DNA from: Myxococcaceae bacterium
GTDB lineage: Bacteria > Myxococcota > Myxococcia > Myxococcales > Myxococcaceae
Reading direction: 5' to 3'
DNA length: 54,293 bases
Assembly (NCBI GenBank): GCA_019694575.1
Contig: JAIBBR010000016.1
Location: 1-54,293 of the forward strand
Shown here: positions 30,268 through 38,622 of the stretch, piece after piece
Position numbering within the stretch: the stretch's first letter is position 1
Layout: each line of letters starts with the position of its first letter
Notes under the pieces: generated by a model
What the model was told of the DNA's origin: nothing
The model's database searches: none
What the model saw: the letters and a program-made list of their open reading frames with translations, nothing else
Translations under genes and position numbers: made by a program

Positions 30268-31393
30268 TCAGCCGTTCGACTTTGGTAATCAAATCGGGAA
30301 TCGACGCCGCCGGAGCCAGCTCGACGGCTTTGAGCAGCGTCATCTCGAAGGCGAGCCGAGGTTGCGGCGCGCGGCCGATGTCCCAACCGGCTTGGTGCAC
30401 CACGTCGAACATGCGGGCCAGTTGCGCTGCGTCAGCTTCACGCGAGAGTGCCAACACCGCGTCGCGGTCGGTCTCGCCCAATTCAGTGGGAGCGGCGCCA
30501 GTCGCCTTGGCCACGAAAAGATGGCGCAACTGAAAGCTGAGCTCTTCGGCCACGCGGCGTAAGTCGAGCCCGCGGTTCCACACTTCTTCGGTGCGGCTAA
30601 GCAGCGTCTTGGCGTCGCGGCGCACCAGGGCTTCGGCGAACGCCTGCACCAGCGTTCTGTCGATGGTGCCGAGCGCTTCGGCCACCGCTTCATCGGTCGG
30701 TTTTTCACCGCAGGCCGACAGCACTTGATCAACCAGCGACACCGCGTCACGCATGCCGCCTTCAGACTGGCGAACCACCATCGACAAGGCGCTGTCTGAG
30801 AGGGCGACTTTCTCTTCGGCGCAAATGTCTTTCAAGCGCTTCAACATCGCGGCGGCAGAAATGCGGCGAAAGTTGTGACGCTGGCAGCGTGACAAAATGG
30901 TGTCAGGCAGCTTTTGCGGCTCGGTGGTGGCGAAAATGAACTTCACGTGGCCGGGTGGCTCTTCGAGCGTCTTCAAAAGCGCGTTGAACGCCGCGCCCGA
31001 GAGCATGTGCACCTCGTCGATGATGTAAATCTTGTGGCGGTCGCGCTGGGGCAGGTACTTCGCGTTCTCGCGAATTTCGCGCACGTTCTCGACGCCGTTG
31101 TTCGACGCGCCGTCGATTTCAGCCACGTCGACGCTCGAGCCGTCGCGAATTTCAGTGCAGGCGCGGCAGGTGCCACACGGTTTGGCGGTGGGGCCTTTTT
31201 CGCAGTTGAGCGCGCGCGCGAGCAGCCGGGCCGCGGTGGTTTTGCCCACGCCGCGAGGGCCGCAAAAGAGGTAAGCGTGCGCCACCCGCCCCAGCTTGAT
31301 GGCGTTCTCAAGCGTACGCACCACGTGCTCTTGGCCGGTGACGTCGTCGAAGGTTTGAGGCCGGTATTTCCGGGCCAGAACCGTGTAGCTCAT
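30185..31393 (-). CDS. dnaX: DNA polymerase III subunit gamma (DnaX N-terminal part)
   Basis: 402 residues. Clamp-loader ATPase: MSYTVLARKYRPQTFDDVTG, P-loop GPRGVGKT (45-52), the zinc module NCEKGPTAKPCGTCRAC, Walker B IIDEVHMLSGAAFNALLKTL, and the sensor or arginine-finger SRC in ILSRCQRHNF. Domains I-III are complete; the frame ends at 30185 in the linker, just after IPDLITKVERLMGGGQAEAP, which is where the E. coli gamma form also ends. The continuation is in another frame. The product as read would be a gamma-like protein without the polymerase- and helicase-binding tail. First gene of the dnaX-ybaB-recR operon. Confidence 0.93.
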   Translation of the reverse strand: MSYTVLARKYRPQTFDDVTGQEHVVRTLENAIKLGRVAHAYLFCGPRGVGKTTAARLLARALNCEKGPTAKPCGTCRACTEIRDGSSVDVAEIDGASNNGVENVREIRENAKYLPQRDRHKIYIIDEVHMLSGAAFNALLKTLEEPPGHVKFIFATTEPQKLPDTILSRCQRHNFRRISAAAMLKRLKDICAEEKVALSDSALSMVVRQSEGGMRDAVSLVDQVLSACGEKPTDEAVAEALGTIDRTLVQAFAEALVRRDAKTLLSRTEEVWNRGLDLRRVAEELSFQLRHLFVAKATGAAPTELGETDRDAVLALSREADAAQLARMFDVVHQAGWDIGRAPQPRLAFEMTLLKAVELAPAASIPDLITKVERLMGGGQAEAPRPNVGASGGRSPPSTFRA

Positions 31394-31533
31394 AGCGAGG
31401 CTTGTACCCTATTCGAGGGGGAGCAGAAGAGGTTTCAGGGAAATCGAATAACCGGAGATTTCCCTCTCGGCACACCTTTCAAGCCTGTTCCACAGGTAGA
31501 CGGGCGGCCGGGTTTGAGGGCATACCGCCGCGA

Positions 31534-32508
31534 ATGTTGAAACGTCTCTTCGGTGCAGTGGTGACTCTGGGGCTGTTGGTCTTGGCGCTGGTGGCTTGGG
31601 TGGTTCAGCCCATGACAGGCAAAGAGCGCTTTGGCCCGCCCGTCGCCATCGATGCGCACCAATTAGAAGCGCACGTGCGCAAATTGTCTCAAGGTTTTCA
31701 CCCCCGCGGTTACCAGCAGCCCGAAAACCTAGACCGCGCGGCGGCGTACATCGCCGAGCAATTCAAGCAGTACGGCCTGCAACCCACCGAGCAAACGTGG
31801 GACGTGGGCGGCAAGACGTACCGTAACGTGGTGGCTCGGGTGGGCAAGGCCTCACCAGGTCTGGTGGTGCTCGGAGCGCACTATGACACCGAAGGCGGCA
31901 AGCCCGGAGCTGACGACAACGGCAGTGGCGTGGCGGCGCTGCTCGAGTTGGCGCGGGTGTTGGGAGCGGCGCCTCCGCCGTTCAGCGTTGAATTGGTGGC
32001 GTACTCGCTCGAAGAACCTCCGTTTTTTCGCAAGCCGCAAATGGGCAGCGCGCACCATGCTGATGCGCTGGCGAAAGAAGGGGTGAAAGTGAAGGGCATG
32101 TTTTCGCTCGAGACGATGGGGTATTTCCGCGACGCGCCGGGCTCGCAGCATTTTCAGCCGCAGTTTTTAGAATGGCTCTATTCAGACGTGGCCAACTACA
32201 TCGCCATTGTCGGCAAAATGGATCAACCCGGGTTCGTGCGCTTGGTGAAGCGGGCGATGAAGGGCGCCAGTGAATTGCCCGCGCATTCGGCCAATGCCCC
32301 CACTGCGTTGCCAGGCATCGACTATTCAGACCACCTGCATTACTGGCGGCACGGGTGGCCGGCGGTGATGATTACCGACACCGCGTTCAACCGAAACCCG
32401 AACTACCACGAGCCGACTGACTTGCCCGACACGCTCGACTACCGGCGTTTGGCGATGGCCACCGCGGGTGTGTATTCGGCGGTGTACGCGGTGGGTGAAG
32501 CGCCGTAA
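31534..32508 (+). CDS. M28-family zinc aminopeptidase-like membrane or exported protein
   Basis: 324 residues from the ATG at 31534, which gives a signal or anchor MLKRLFGAVVTLGLLVLALV; the frame is open 132 bases further up but that part is not protein-like. Family M28 motifs: HYDTEGGKPGADDNGSG (first His and bridging Asp), AYSLEEPPFF with the catalytic Glu, FSLETMGYF and the late ligand region YSDHLHYWRHGWPAVMITDT with NYHEPTD. The five metal ligands appear present. It probably trims peptides in the periplasm. Divergent from dnaX with 140 bases between starts. The substrate is unknown. Confidence 0.88.
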   Translation: MLKRLFGAVVTLGLLVLALVAWVVQPMTGKERFGPPVAIDAHQLEAHVRKLSQGFHPRGYQQPENLDRAAAYIAEQFKQYGLQPTEQTWDVGGKTYRNVVARVGKASPGLVVLGAHYDTEGGKPGADDNGSGVAALLELARVLGAAPPPFSVELVAYSLEEPPFFRKPQMGSAHHADALAKEGVKVKGMFSLETMGYFRDAPGSQHFQPQFLEWLYSDVANYIAIVGKMDQPGFVRLVKRAMKGASELPAHSANAPTALPGIDYSDHLHYWRHGWPAVMITDTAFNRNPNYHEPTDLPDTLDYRRLAMATAGVYSAVYAVGEAP

Positions 32509-32571
32509 CCGCTCCATGCGGCCAATGAGAACGCGCTCAAGGCATCGGCGGAGTGATACAAGCCCCTCGAG

Positions 32572-34044
32572 ATGAACCGACTTCGTTTCTGTCTCAACGG
32601 GCAGTGGGTTGAAGACACGCAGGTTGCTCCCACCACCACGGTGCTGCGGTATTTACGCGACCAACGTGGGCTGACCGGCACCAAAGAAGGCTGTGCCGAA
32701 GGTGATTGCGGCGCTTGCACGGTGGCGGTGGTTGAAAACGGGCCTGACGGCAAGCCCACGTACCGCGCGGTGAACTCGTGCTTGCTGCTCTTGCCGATGG
32801 TGCAGGGCAAGCACGTGGTGACAGTCGAAGGCTTGAAGCCCACCGCCAGTGCCGCGCCGCACCCGTGCCAGTCGGCGATGGCGAGCGCGTTGGGCAGCCA
32901 GTGCGGTTACTGCACGCCGGGCATCGTGATGTCGCTCTTCGAAGCCACGTACCGCAGCGACATGCAGGAAACCTGGAAGATGGATGATCAGCTGTGCGGC
33001 AACTTGTGCCGTTGCACGGGCTACCGGCCGATTCGTGCGGCAGCGCAGACGGTGGCGGGCACCTGTCCTCCTGATGCTTTCTCCACCGCGCTCGAGGCCT
33101 CAGCGCCCGAATCGATGGCGCTCGCGTACGAGACGAAGACCCAGCGCTTCTTCACCCCCAGCACGATGGATGAATTATTCAAAGTGCTACACCACCATGC
33201 GAACGCGCGCGTGGTGGTGGGTGGCACCGATTTGTCGTTGGAAGTGACCAAGCGCTTCGAGAAGCCACCGTGCCTCGTGTCGCTCGAAGGCATTGCGTCG
33301 CTGAAAACATTGAGTGAATCGGCTGACGGTTTCTCGCTCGGTGCCACTGCCACGCTGTCTGAGCTCGAGGCTTTCGCCGAAAGCCGTTTGCCCGCGGTAG
33401 CACGCATGGCCCGCTATTTCGGAGCGCGCCAAATCAAGCACCGCGCCACGGTGGGTGGAAATCTGTGCAACGCGTCGCCCATCGGTGACTTGGCTCCAGT
33501 GCTGATTTCGCTCGGAGTCACCGCGGTGTTGGCTTCATCAAAAGGTGAGCGCCGCATTCCACTGGAGCTTTTTTTCACCAGCTATCGAAAGACTGCGCTC
33601 GAAGCGGGCGAAGTGTTGGCGCGCGTCGAAGTGCCGCGGCCGTCGGCGTCGGCAAAATCGATGGCGTACAAAGTCTCCAAACGGCGTGAGCTCGATATCA
33701 GCGCTGTGGCGTGCGGTTTGTATTTGCAGCTCAATGAAGCAGGCGTGGTGACGCTGGCCCGCTTTGCTTTTGGAGGCATGGCCGCGACGCCCAAACGCGC
33801 AACTGCCGTGGAGCAGGCGCTGCTTGGTCAGCTGTGGAACGAGCAAACCGTAGAGACCGCGCTGCAATCACTGCCGAGCGATTTTCAGCCCATGAATGAT
33901 CACCGTGGTTCCGCCGCATACCGCATGTCAGTGGCGGAAAATTTAGTGCGCGGGTTTTTCCACGAGACGCGCGGCAGCCATTCTCCACCGTTGTTGCCGC
34001 AACACACGGCGACGGTGCAACCGCCCGCGGCAGGTGAAGCATGA
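32572..34044 (+). CDS. xdhA: xanthine dehydrogenase small subunit (2Fe-2S and FAD)
   Basis: 490 residues. N-terminal ferredoxin-type 2Fe-2S cluster: KEGCAEGDCGACTVAVVE, then the second cluster QCGYCTPGIVM with NLCRCTGYRPI. The FAD domain begins about residue 190: VVVGGTDLSLEVTKRF and the signature ATVGGNLCNASPIGDL. Last part is CO-dehydrogenase flavoprotein C-terminal. XdhA passes electrons from molybdopterin to NAD+ during oxidation of hypoxanthine and xanthine to urate. It overlaps xdhB by 4 bases. No xdhC (molybdenum cofactor insertion) or other purine genes are in the window. Confidence 0.94.
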   Translation: MNRLRFCLNGQWVEDTQVAPTTTVLRYLRDQRGLTGTKEGCAEGDCGACTVAVVENGPDGKPTYRAVNSCLLLLPMVQGKHVVTVEGLKPTASAAPHPCQSAMASALGSQCGYCTPGIVMSLFEATYRSDMQETWKMDDQLCGNLCRCTGYRPIRAAAQTVAGTCPPDAFSTALEASAPESMALAYETKTQRFFTPSTMDELFKVLHHHANARVVVGGTDLSLEVTKRFEKPPCLVSLEGIASLKTLSESADGFSLGATATLSELEAFAESRLPAVARMARYFGARQIKHRATVGGNLCNASPIGDLAPVLISLGVTAVLASSKGERRIPLELFFTSYRKTALEAGEVLARVEVPRPSASAKSMAYKVSKRRELDISAVACGLYLQLNEAGVVTLARFAFGGMAATPKRATAVEQALLGQLWNEQTVETALQSLPSDFQPMNDHRGSAAYRMSVAENLVRGFFHETRGSHSPPLLPQHTATVQPPAAGEA

Positions 34045-36368
34045 ACAAGCCGACTGCGTTGCCGGAAAGTCCGTTGCATCAACGGCTGCAGCACGAAAGC
34101 GGGCTCAAGCACGCCACGGGTGAAGCGCGCTACGTCGATGATTTGCCCGAGCCTCCGGGTACGTTGGTGGCGCAAGTCATCGTGTCTCCGCATGCGCACG
34201 CGAAGGTGGGCAAGCGTGACGCCACCGCGGCATTGGCGATACCCGGCGTGCGCGCGGTGTTTTTTGCCGATGACATTCCCGGTGAGAACAACGTCGGGCC
34301 GGTGGTGCACGACGAAGAGCTCTTCGCCAGCGCCGAAGTGCATTTCGCGGGGCAGAGCGTGGGCTTAGTGGTGGGCGATTCGTACGATGCCTGCCGCGCC
34401 GGAGTGAAAGCGGTGCAAGTGCAGTACACGCCGTTACCCGCGCTCACCACCCTCGATGAAGCCGTCGCCGCGGGAGCCTTTCTTTCAACTCCACACCACC
34501 TGCGCCGGGGAGACGTCGAGGCCGCGCTCAATGCAGCCGACTTGGTGCTCAAGGGAGACGTGAGCACCGGCGGTCAGGACCATTTTTACCTCGAGACGCA
34601 AGCCACGTTGGCGCTGCCTGAAGAAGGGGCGGGCGTGAAGTTGATGTGCTCGACGCAGCACCCCAGTGAAGTGCAGACATTGGTGGCGCACGCGCTCGGC
34701 GTCGGCCGTCACCAAGTGGTGGTCGAAGTGCCGCGCATGGGTGGAGGTTTCGGCGGCAAAGAAACGCAAGCGGCTCCGTTTGCGGCGATGGCAGCTTTGG
34801 CGGCAAAACGGTTGAACGCGCCAGTCAAGGTGTGGCTCAACCGCGACCAAGACATGGCGTGGACCGGTAAGCGCCACCCATTTCAGGGCCGCTACGAAGC
34901 TGGCTTCAACAAAGACGGTTCGCTGCAGGCGTTGAAAGTCAGTTTGGTGTCTGACGGCGGTTTCTCGACCGACCTCTCGCGCGCCATCATGGACCGCGCG
35001 CTCTTTCACTTGGACAACGCGTACTACGTGCCGAATTTGCATTTTGTCGGGCAGGTGGCGAAGACGAATTTGCCCTCCAACACGGCGTTTCGCGGTTTCG
35101 GTGGGCCGCAGGGCATGGCGGTCATCGAGACGATTTTGAGCCGCGCCGCCCAGCGGCTGGGGTTAGACGAAGCCGACATTCGGCGCCGCAACTATTACGG
35201 CGAAGCGCCGCGCAACCTGACACCGTATTACCAAGAGGTGAAAGACAACCGGCTCGAGCGGCTGCACCGCGAGCTGATGCTGTCGTCTGACTATGCGGCG
35301 CGCAAAGCGGCGGTGACGGCATTCAATCTCTCGAGCCGCTTCAACAAGCGCGGGTTGGGGTTTTGCCCGGTGAAATTCGGCATCAGCTTCACCACGTCGT
35401 TCTTGAACCAGGCCGGGGCGTATTTGGTGGTGTACGCCGACGGCACTGCGCAGCTGAACCATGGCGGCACTGAAATGGGGCAGGGGCTGCACACCAAAAT
35501 GTTGGCGGTGTGCGCGCACGAGCTGGGGCTACCGACGAGGTCGATTCGGGTGATGACCACGGCGACTGACAAAGTGCCGAACACGTCAGCGACCGCGGCG
35601 TCGAGTGGCTCTGACTTGAACGGGCAAGCGGTGAAACACGCCTGTGAAGTGATTCGCGAGCGGCTCGCGCCCGTCGCGTTGAAATTGCTCGGTGGAAAAC
35701 CGAAACAGGCCGCTGAGCTGGTTTTTGCACAGGGCCACGTGACGCTGGGCGGAAAATCCATCGCCTTCGAAAAGGTGACGCAGGCTGCGTACTTGGCGCA
35801 GGTGCCGATGTCAGCCACGGGTTATTACCGCACGCCTGACATCACGTACGACCGCGAAGCGGGGCGGGGAAAACCGTTCCACTATTTTGCGTATGGCGTG
35901 GCAGTGAGCGAGGTCGAAGTGAGTTGCTTCACCGGTGAGCACCGCGTGCGCCGGGTCGACATTTTGCACGACACGGGCAACTCGCTCGTGCCCACCATTG
36001 ACGTGGGCCAAATCGAAGGCGGCTTCATTCAGGGCATGGGTTGGCTGACGATGGAAGAGGTGCTCTTCAACCCCCAAGGTGTGCTGCTCACGCATTCGCC
36101 CGACACGTACAAAATTCCCGCGTTTGGTGACACGCCGCGCGACTTTCGGGTGGAATTGCTCGACAACGCGCCGCAACAAGACGTGATTCACGGCAGCAAA
36201 GCGGTGGGTGAGCCTCCGTTGATGTTGGCGCTGTCGGTGGTGACGGCGCTGCGGCAGGCGGTGGCTGCGTTCGGGGCTCCAGGAGTGGACGTGCCGCTCG
36301 CTATCCCCTGTACGCCCGAGGCGATTTTGCGCGCGGTAGAGCACGCCCGAGGCGGAAAACCGCTTTGA
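34041..36368 (+). CDS. xdhB: xanthine dehydrogenase molybdenum-binding subunit
   Basis: 775 residues. Aldehyde oxidase/xanthine dehydrogenase large subunit: ARYVDDLPEPPGTLVAQVI, the molybdopterin segment MGGGFGGKETQAAPFAAMAAL, NTAFRGFGGPQGMAVIE, LNHGGTEMGQGLHTKMLAVC, and the catalytic Glu region GSKAVGEPPLMLALSVV close to the end. Gene order xdhA-xdhB and a 4-base ATGA overlap are the common bacterial arrangement. It hydroxylates the purine ring at the Mo-cofactor. The neighbouring genes do not form a clear purine-catabolic cluster. Confidence 0.94.
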   Translation: MNKPTALPESPLHQRLQHESGLKHATGEARYVDDLPEPPGTLVAQVIVSPHAHAKVGKRDATAALAIPGVRAVFFADDIPGENNVGPVVHDEELFASAEVHFAGQSVGLVVGDSYDACRAGVKAVQVQYTPLPALTTLDEAVAAGAFLSTPHHLRRGDVEAALNAADLVLKGDVSTGGQDHFYLETQATLALPEEGAGVKLMCSTQHPSEVQTLVAHALGVGRHQVVVEVPRMGGGFGGKETQAAPFAAMAALAAKRLNAPVKVWLNRDQDMAWTGKRHPFQGRYEAGFNKDGSLQALKVSLVSDGGFSTDLSRAIMDRALFHLDNAYYVPNLHFVGQVAKTNLPSNTAFRGFGGPQGMAVIETILSRAAQRLGLDEADIRRRNYYGEAPRNLTPYYQEVKDNRLERLHRELMLSSDYAARKAAVTAFNLSSRFNKRGLGFCPVKFGISFTTSFLNQAGAYLVVYADGTAQLNHGGTEMGQGLHTKMLAVCAHELGLPTRSIRVMTTATDKVPNTSATAASSGSDLNGQAVKHACEVIRERLAPVALKLLGGKPKQAAELVFAQGHVTLGGKSIAFEKVTQAAYLAQVPMSATGYYRTPDITYDREAGRGKPFHYFAYGVAVSEVEVSCFTGEHRVRRVDILHDTGNSLVPTIDVGQIEGGFIQGMGWLTMEEVLFNPQGVLLTHSPDTYKIPAFGDTPRDFRVELLDNAPQQDVIHGSKAVGEPPLMLALSVVTALRQAVAAFGAPGVDVPLAIPCTPEAILRAVEHARGGKPL

Positions 36369-36448
36369 CGCGGTGCGCTTCTTGGCTCTTAAAAGGTTGA
36401 GAAACAGCGAGTTGCGCCAAGCGCGATTCGGTTGGTTATGTTTGAGGC

Positions 36449-36802
36449 ATGTCGATCAAAGGCTTCGGAAACATCGGAAACCGAGTTCCTGTTCCTTCCA
36501 ACAGTGCCGGCAATGTGACGCCTCAAGCTCCGTTGTCGAAGGACCCGACGCCCGCCGCCAAGTACAAGGGCCCGGTGGTGTTGTCGGAGGCCGACAAGGC
36601 GGCTCTGCAAGAGCAGACCACCAGCAACACGCTGCAGAGCTTGGTGCAACGGCTTAACAAGGGCACTCCGCTGAGCGCGATGGAGCGCACCTCGATGGAG
36701 TATTTGGTGCGCGCTTTTGAAGTGACGCACCCCAAGCTGGTCGAAGATTCTGGCGTGCGCGGCCTGCTCAAGGCGAAAGACGCGCAGCCCACCGACATCT
36801 AA
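36449..36802 (+). CDS. hypothetical protein (117 aa)
   Basis: 117 residues, no signal peptide. The N-terminal 40 residues are low-complexity Ser/Asn/Pro (RVPVPSNSAGNVTPQAPLSK). Residues 45-110 are predicted helical and polar (LSEADKAALQEQTTSNTLQS, MERTSMEYLVRAFEVTHPKL). No family recognised. It stands alone 80 bases after xdhB and 32 bases before a decayed toxin-antitoxin remnant. Codon use is like that of its neighbours, which supports a real gene over a spurious frame. Confidence 0.65.
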   Translation: MSIKGFGNIGNRVPVPSNSAGNVTPQAPLSKDPTPAAKYKGPVVLSEADKAALQEQTTSNTLQSLVQRLNKGTPLSAMERTSMEYLVRAFEVTHPKLVEDSGVRGLLKAKDAQPTDI

Positions 36803-36834
36803 GCCGTCTGCCCGGTGGTAAGCTTGGCGCAAGC

Positions 36835-36972
36835 ATGAAGCGAGTCGCCTCCATTCGTCTGCTAACCGCCAAGACAAACTCCGAGCGTGCCTACTGGCTC
36901 TCGCGGCCCGTGTCCGAGCGCTTGGCAGGAAGACCAAGGCCGCCTGTTCGCATGACCTGCTTACGGGACTAA
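36835..36972 (+). pseudogene. truncated antitoxin-like gene remnant
   Basis: A 45-codon frame starts MKRVASIRLLTAKTNSERAY and continues WLSRPVSERLA, then breaks into unrelated sequence (GRPRPPVRMTCLRD). The opening segment matches in style the N-terminus of small proteins that precede AbiEii/MNT-type nucleotidyltransferase toxins (a sequence of the form DYWLSRPVEERLAAVE). The rest of the gene, including the helix and Arg-rich tail, is missing. Together with the next remnant it marks a deleted two-gene module. The match is from memory of the family, not a search. Confidence 0.5.
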
Positions 36973-36973
36973 G

Positions 36974-37039
36974 TGGCTTGTGGCAGCGGGTCGACCCAAA
37001 GACTTGTTGGACCTCGTGCTTCTCGACGAAGAAGCGTGA
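36974..37039 (+). pseudogene. C-terminal remnant of a nucleotidyltransferase-like toxin
   Basis: Immediately after the truncated antitoxin frame, a different frame reads WLVAAGRPKDLLDLVLLDEE and then Ala and a stop. The string AAGRPKDLLDL is the usual end of nucleotidyltransferase (AbiEii/AbiGii-like) toxin proteins, where it follows the KRAAGRPKDLADV pattern. Nearly all of the toxin is gone, so a single deletion fused the antitoxin start to the toxin end. The downstream enoyl-CoA hydratase ends 10 bases further on the other strand. Confidence 0.5.
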
Positions 37040-37048
37040 TTTTGAGTT

Positions 37049-37765
37049 TTAGCCGCGCTTCTCGCCGAGCGCTTTCGCCAAAGCGTCGACTTCAGGAGCG
37101 ATGTTCTTCATCGCATGCTCCGCCGAGGGCCCCCGCAACAGCCTCTTCGTCAACGCATAGCCATGCCCAGACAACTCGCCCAATTGCTTGGCGCGGGCCA
37201 ATGCCGCGGGCATCAAACCCGCCGGCTCGTGCAATGACTCGGCGATATCGAGCTTCAGGCACTCTTCAGGGCTGAGCACTCTTCCGTGCATTACCAATTC
37301 AGTCAGCTTGCGCGCGGGAGCCGAGGCCTGCGCCACCACGATGCCGAAGGTGGGCACGAATAAACCCGCCGGCACTTCGTTCAGCCCGAACTTGAAAGGG
37401 CCCTGGGCCAACAAACGCACGTCTGAAGCGAGGGCAAAAATGGCGCCGCCCCCCAGCGCATGGCCGCTGACTGCAGTGATGACTGGTTTGGGAAAGAGAA
37501 AGAGCTGCAGTGTCACTTCGCCAAAGCGGGTGATGAGCTGGCGAATCTCGGCGATTTCCAACGTGGGCAGCACCTTCAAGTTGAGCCCGGCGCTGAAATA
37601 GCCAGCGCGCCCCGTCAGCAGCACTGCCGAGGCATCGCTTTTTTCAATGTCGCGCAACGCCCCGCTCAAGCCTTCGAATTCTGCCATCGTCAGCGCGTTC
37701 GCCTTACCGTCGTCGAGCGAGAGCACCGCCACTGCGTCTTGCCGTTCAATCTTCCACTGCGCCAT
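37049..37765 (-). CDS. enoyl-CoA hydratase/isomerase family protein
   Basis: 238 residues. Crotonase fold: substrate-binding FSAGLNLKVLPTLE, oxyanion-hole helix VITAVSGHALGGGAIFALAS, and FGLNEVPAGLFVPTFG. The residue in the position of the second hydratase Glu (E in GLNEV) is kept, while the first (typically in the SALCAD/GEGKAF region of hydratases) is absent, so isomerase activity is possible. It lies 17 bases downstream of a dienoyl-CoA-reductase-like gene on the same strand; the pair suits handling of unsaturated fatty acyl-CoA in beta-oxidation. ATG at 37765. Confidence 0.88.
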   Translation of the reverse strand: MAQWKIERQDAVAVLSLDDGKANALTMAEFEGLSGALRDIEKSDASAVLLTGRAGYFSAGLNLKVLPTLEIAEIRQLITRFGEVTLQLFLFPKPVITAVSGHALGGGAIFALASDVRLLAQGPFKFGLNEVPAGLFVPTFGIVVAQASAPARKLTELVMHGRVLSPEECLKLDIAESLHEPAGLMPAALARAKQLGELSGHGYALTKRLLRGPSAEHAMKNIAPEVDALAKALGEKRG

Positions 37766-37782
37766 GCGAGAGACACCTTTCG

Positions 37783-38592
37783 TTAGCCGCCTAAAATTGC
37801 CTGCGTAATCACCGCGCCGCCGAGCAGCGACTGGCCACCGTCGACGGGAAAAATGCCTCCCGTGACGTACGACGCCGCGGGTGACGCGAGAAAGAGCGCC
37901 ATTTGCGCCACGTCGTCTTTGGTGCCGAAGCGCTGCAACGGCAACACCTGGGTCAGCTTCTCGCGCGCCTCGGGAGCCCCCGCCAGCCGCTTCATGCCCT
38001 CGGTTTCATCAATGGGCCCGGGGCAAATTGAATTGAGCCGCACGCCCGCGCCGCCCCATTCTAACGCCAGCGAGCGGGTCAGCATGTCTACTCCGGCCTT
38101 CGCCGCGCACACATGCGCTTGCATGGCCATCGGTTGTGAAGCTTGCGGCGCCGAAATGTTCAGCACGCAGGCCCCCGGTTTTCGCAGGTGCTCGAAGGCC
38201 GCGCGGCAGGTGTTGAAAGTGCCCAGCAGGTCGATGTCGACCACCGACTTGAAGGCATTGGCCGACATGCCCACGGCCGGCGAGGGAAAATTGCCGGCGG
38301 CCCCGCACACCAACACGTCGATGGGCCCCCAGCTGTCACGCACCGTTTGTAGCGCTTGCGCCAACCGCTCGTACTCGCGCACGTCGGCGGCATAGCCGGC
38401 CGCGAAAACTCCTTTTTGGTGAAGGTACGCGACAGCGTCGTTAAGTTTGGCGGTGTTGCGACCATTGATGGCCACTTTTGCTCCGGCGGTGCCAAAAGCT
38501 TCGGCCAGCCCCAGGTTGATACCGCTGGACCCGCCGGTAATGAACACCACTTTGTTGGTAAAAAGCCCCTGCCGAAAGACCGATAGCGTCAT
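37783..38592 (-). CDS. SDR-family 2,4-dienoyl-CoA reductase-like protein
   Basis: 269 residues from the ATG at 38592 (MTLSVFRQGLFTNKVVFITG); a longer upstream frame is not SDR-like. Rossmann motif GGSSGINLGLAEA, the DECR-type CGAAGNFPSPAVGMSANA, and the active segment SAPQASQPMAMQAHVCAAKA. The YxxxK motif has His in place of Tyr (HVCAAK), as in peroxisomal/bacterial 2,4-dienoyl-CoA reductases. The C-terminus has VTGGIFPVDGGQSLLGG. It probably reduces 2,4-dienoyl-CoA with NADPH during unsaturated fatty acid oxidation. Together with the crotonase gene 17 bases downstream this forms a small operon. Confidence 0.85.
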   Translation of the reverse strand: MTLSVFRQGLFTNKVVFITGGSSGINLGLAEAFGTAGAKVAINGRNTAKLNDAVAYLHQKGVFAAGYAADVREYERLAQALQTVRDSWGPIDVLVCGAAGNFPSPAVGMSANAFKSVVDIDLLGTFNTCRAAFEHLRKPGACVLNISAPQASQPMAMQAHVCAAKAGVDMLTRSLALEWGGAGVRLNSICPGPIDETEGMKRLAGAPEAREKLTQVLPLQRFGTKDDVAQMALFLASPAASYVTGGIFPVDGGQSLLGGAVITQAILGG

Positions 38593-38622
38593 GACCCGCG
38601 GCAAACTAACAGGCGCTTTCAC

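Noticed and set aside
31402-31533. N-terminal extension of the M28 peptidase upstream of 31534.
   Set aside because: The residues are not peptide-like for the family, while the ATG at 31534 gives a normal signal or anchor sequence.
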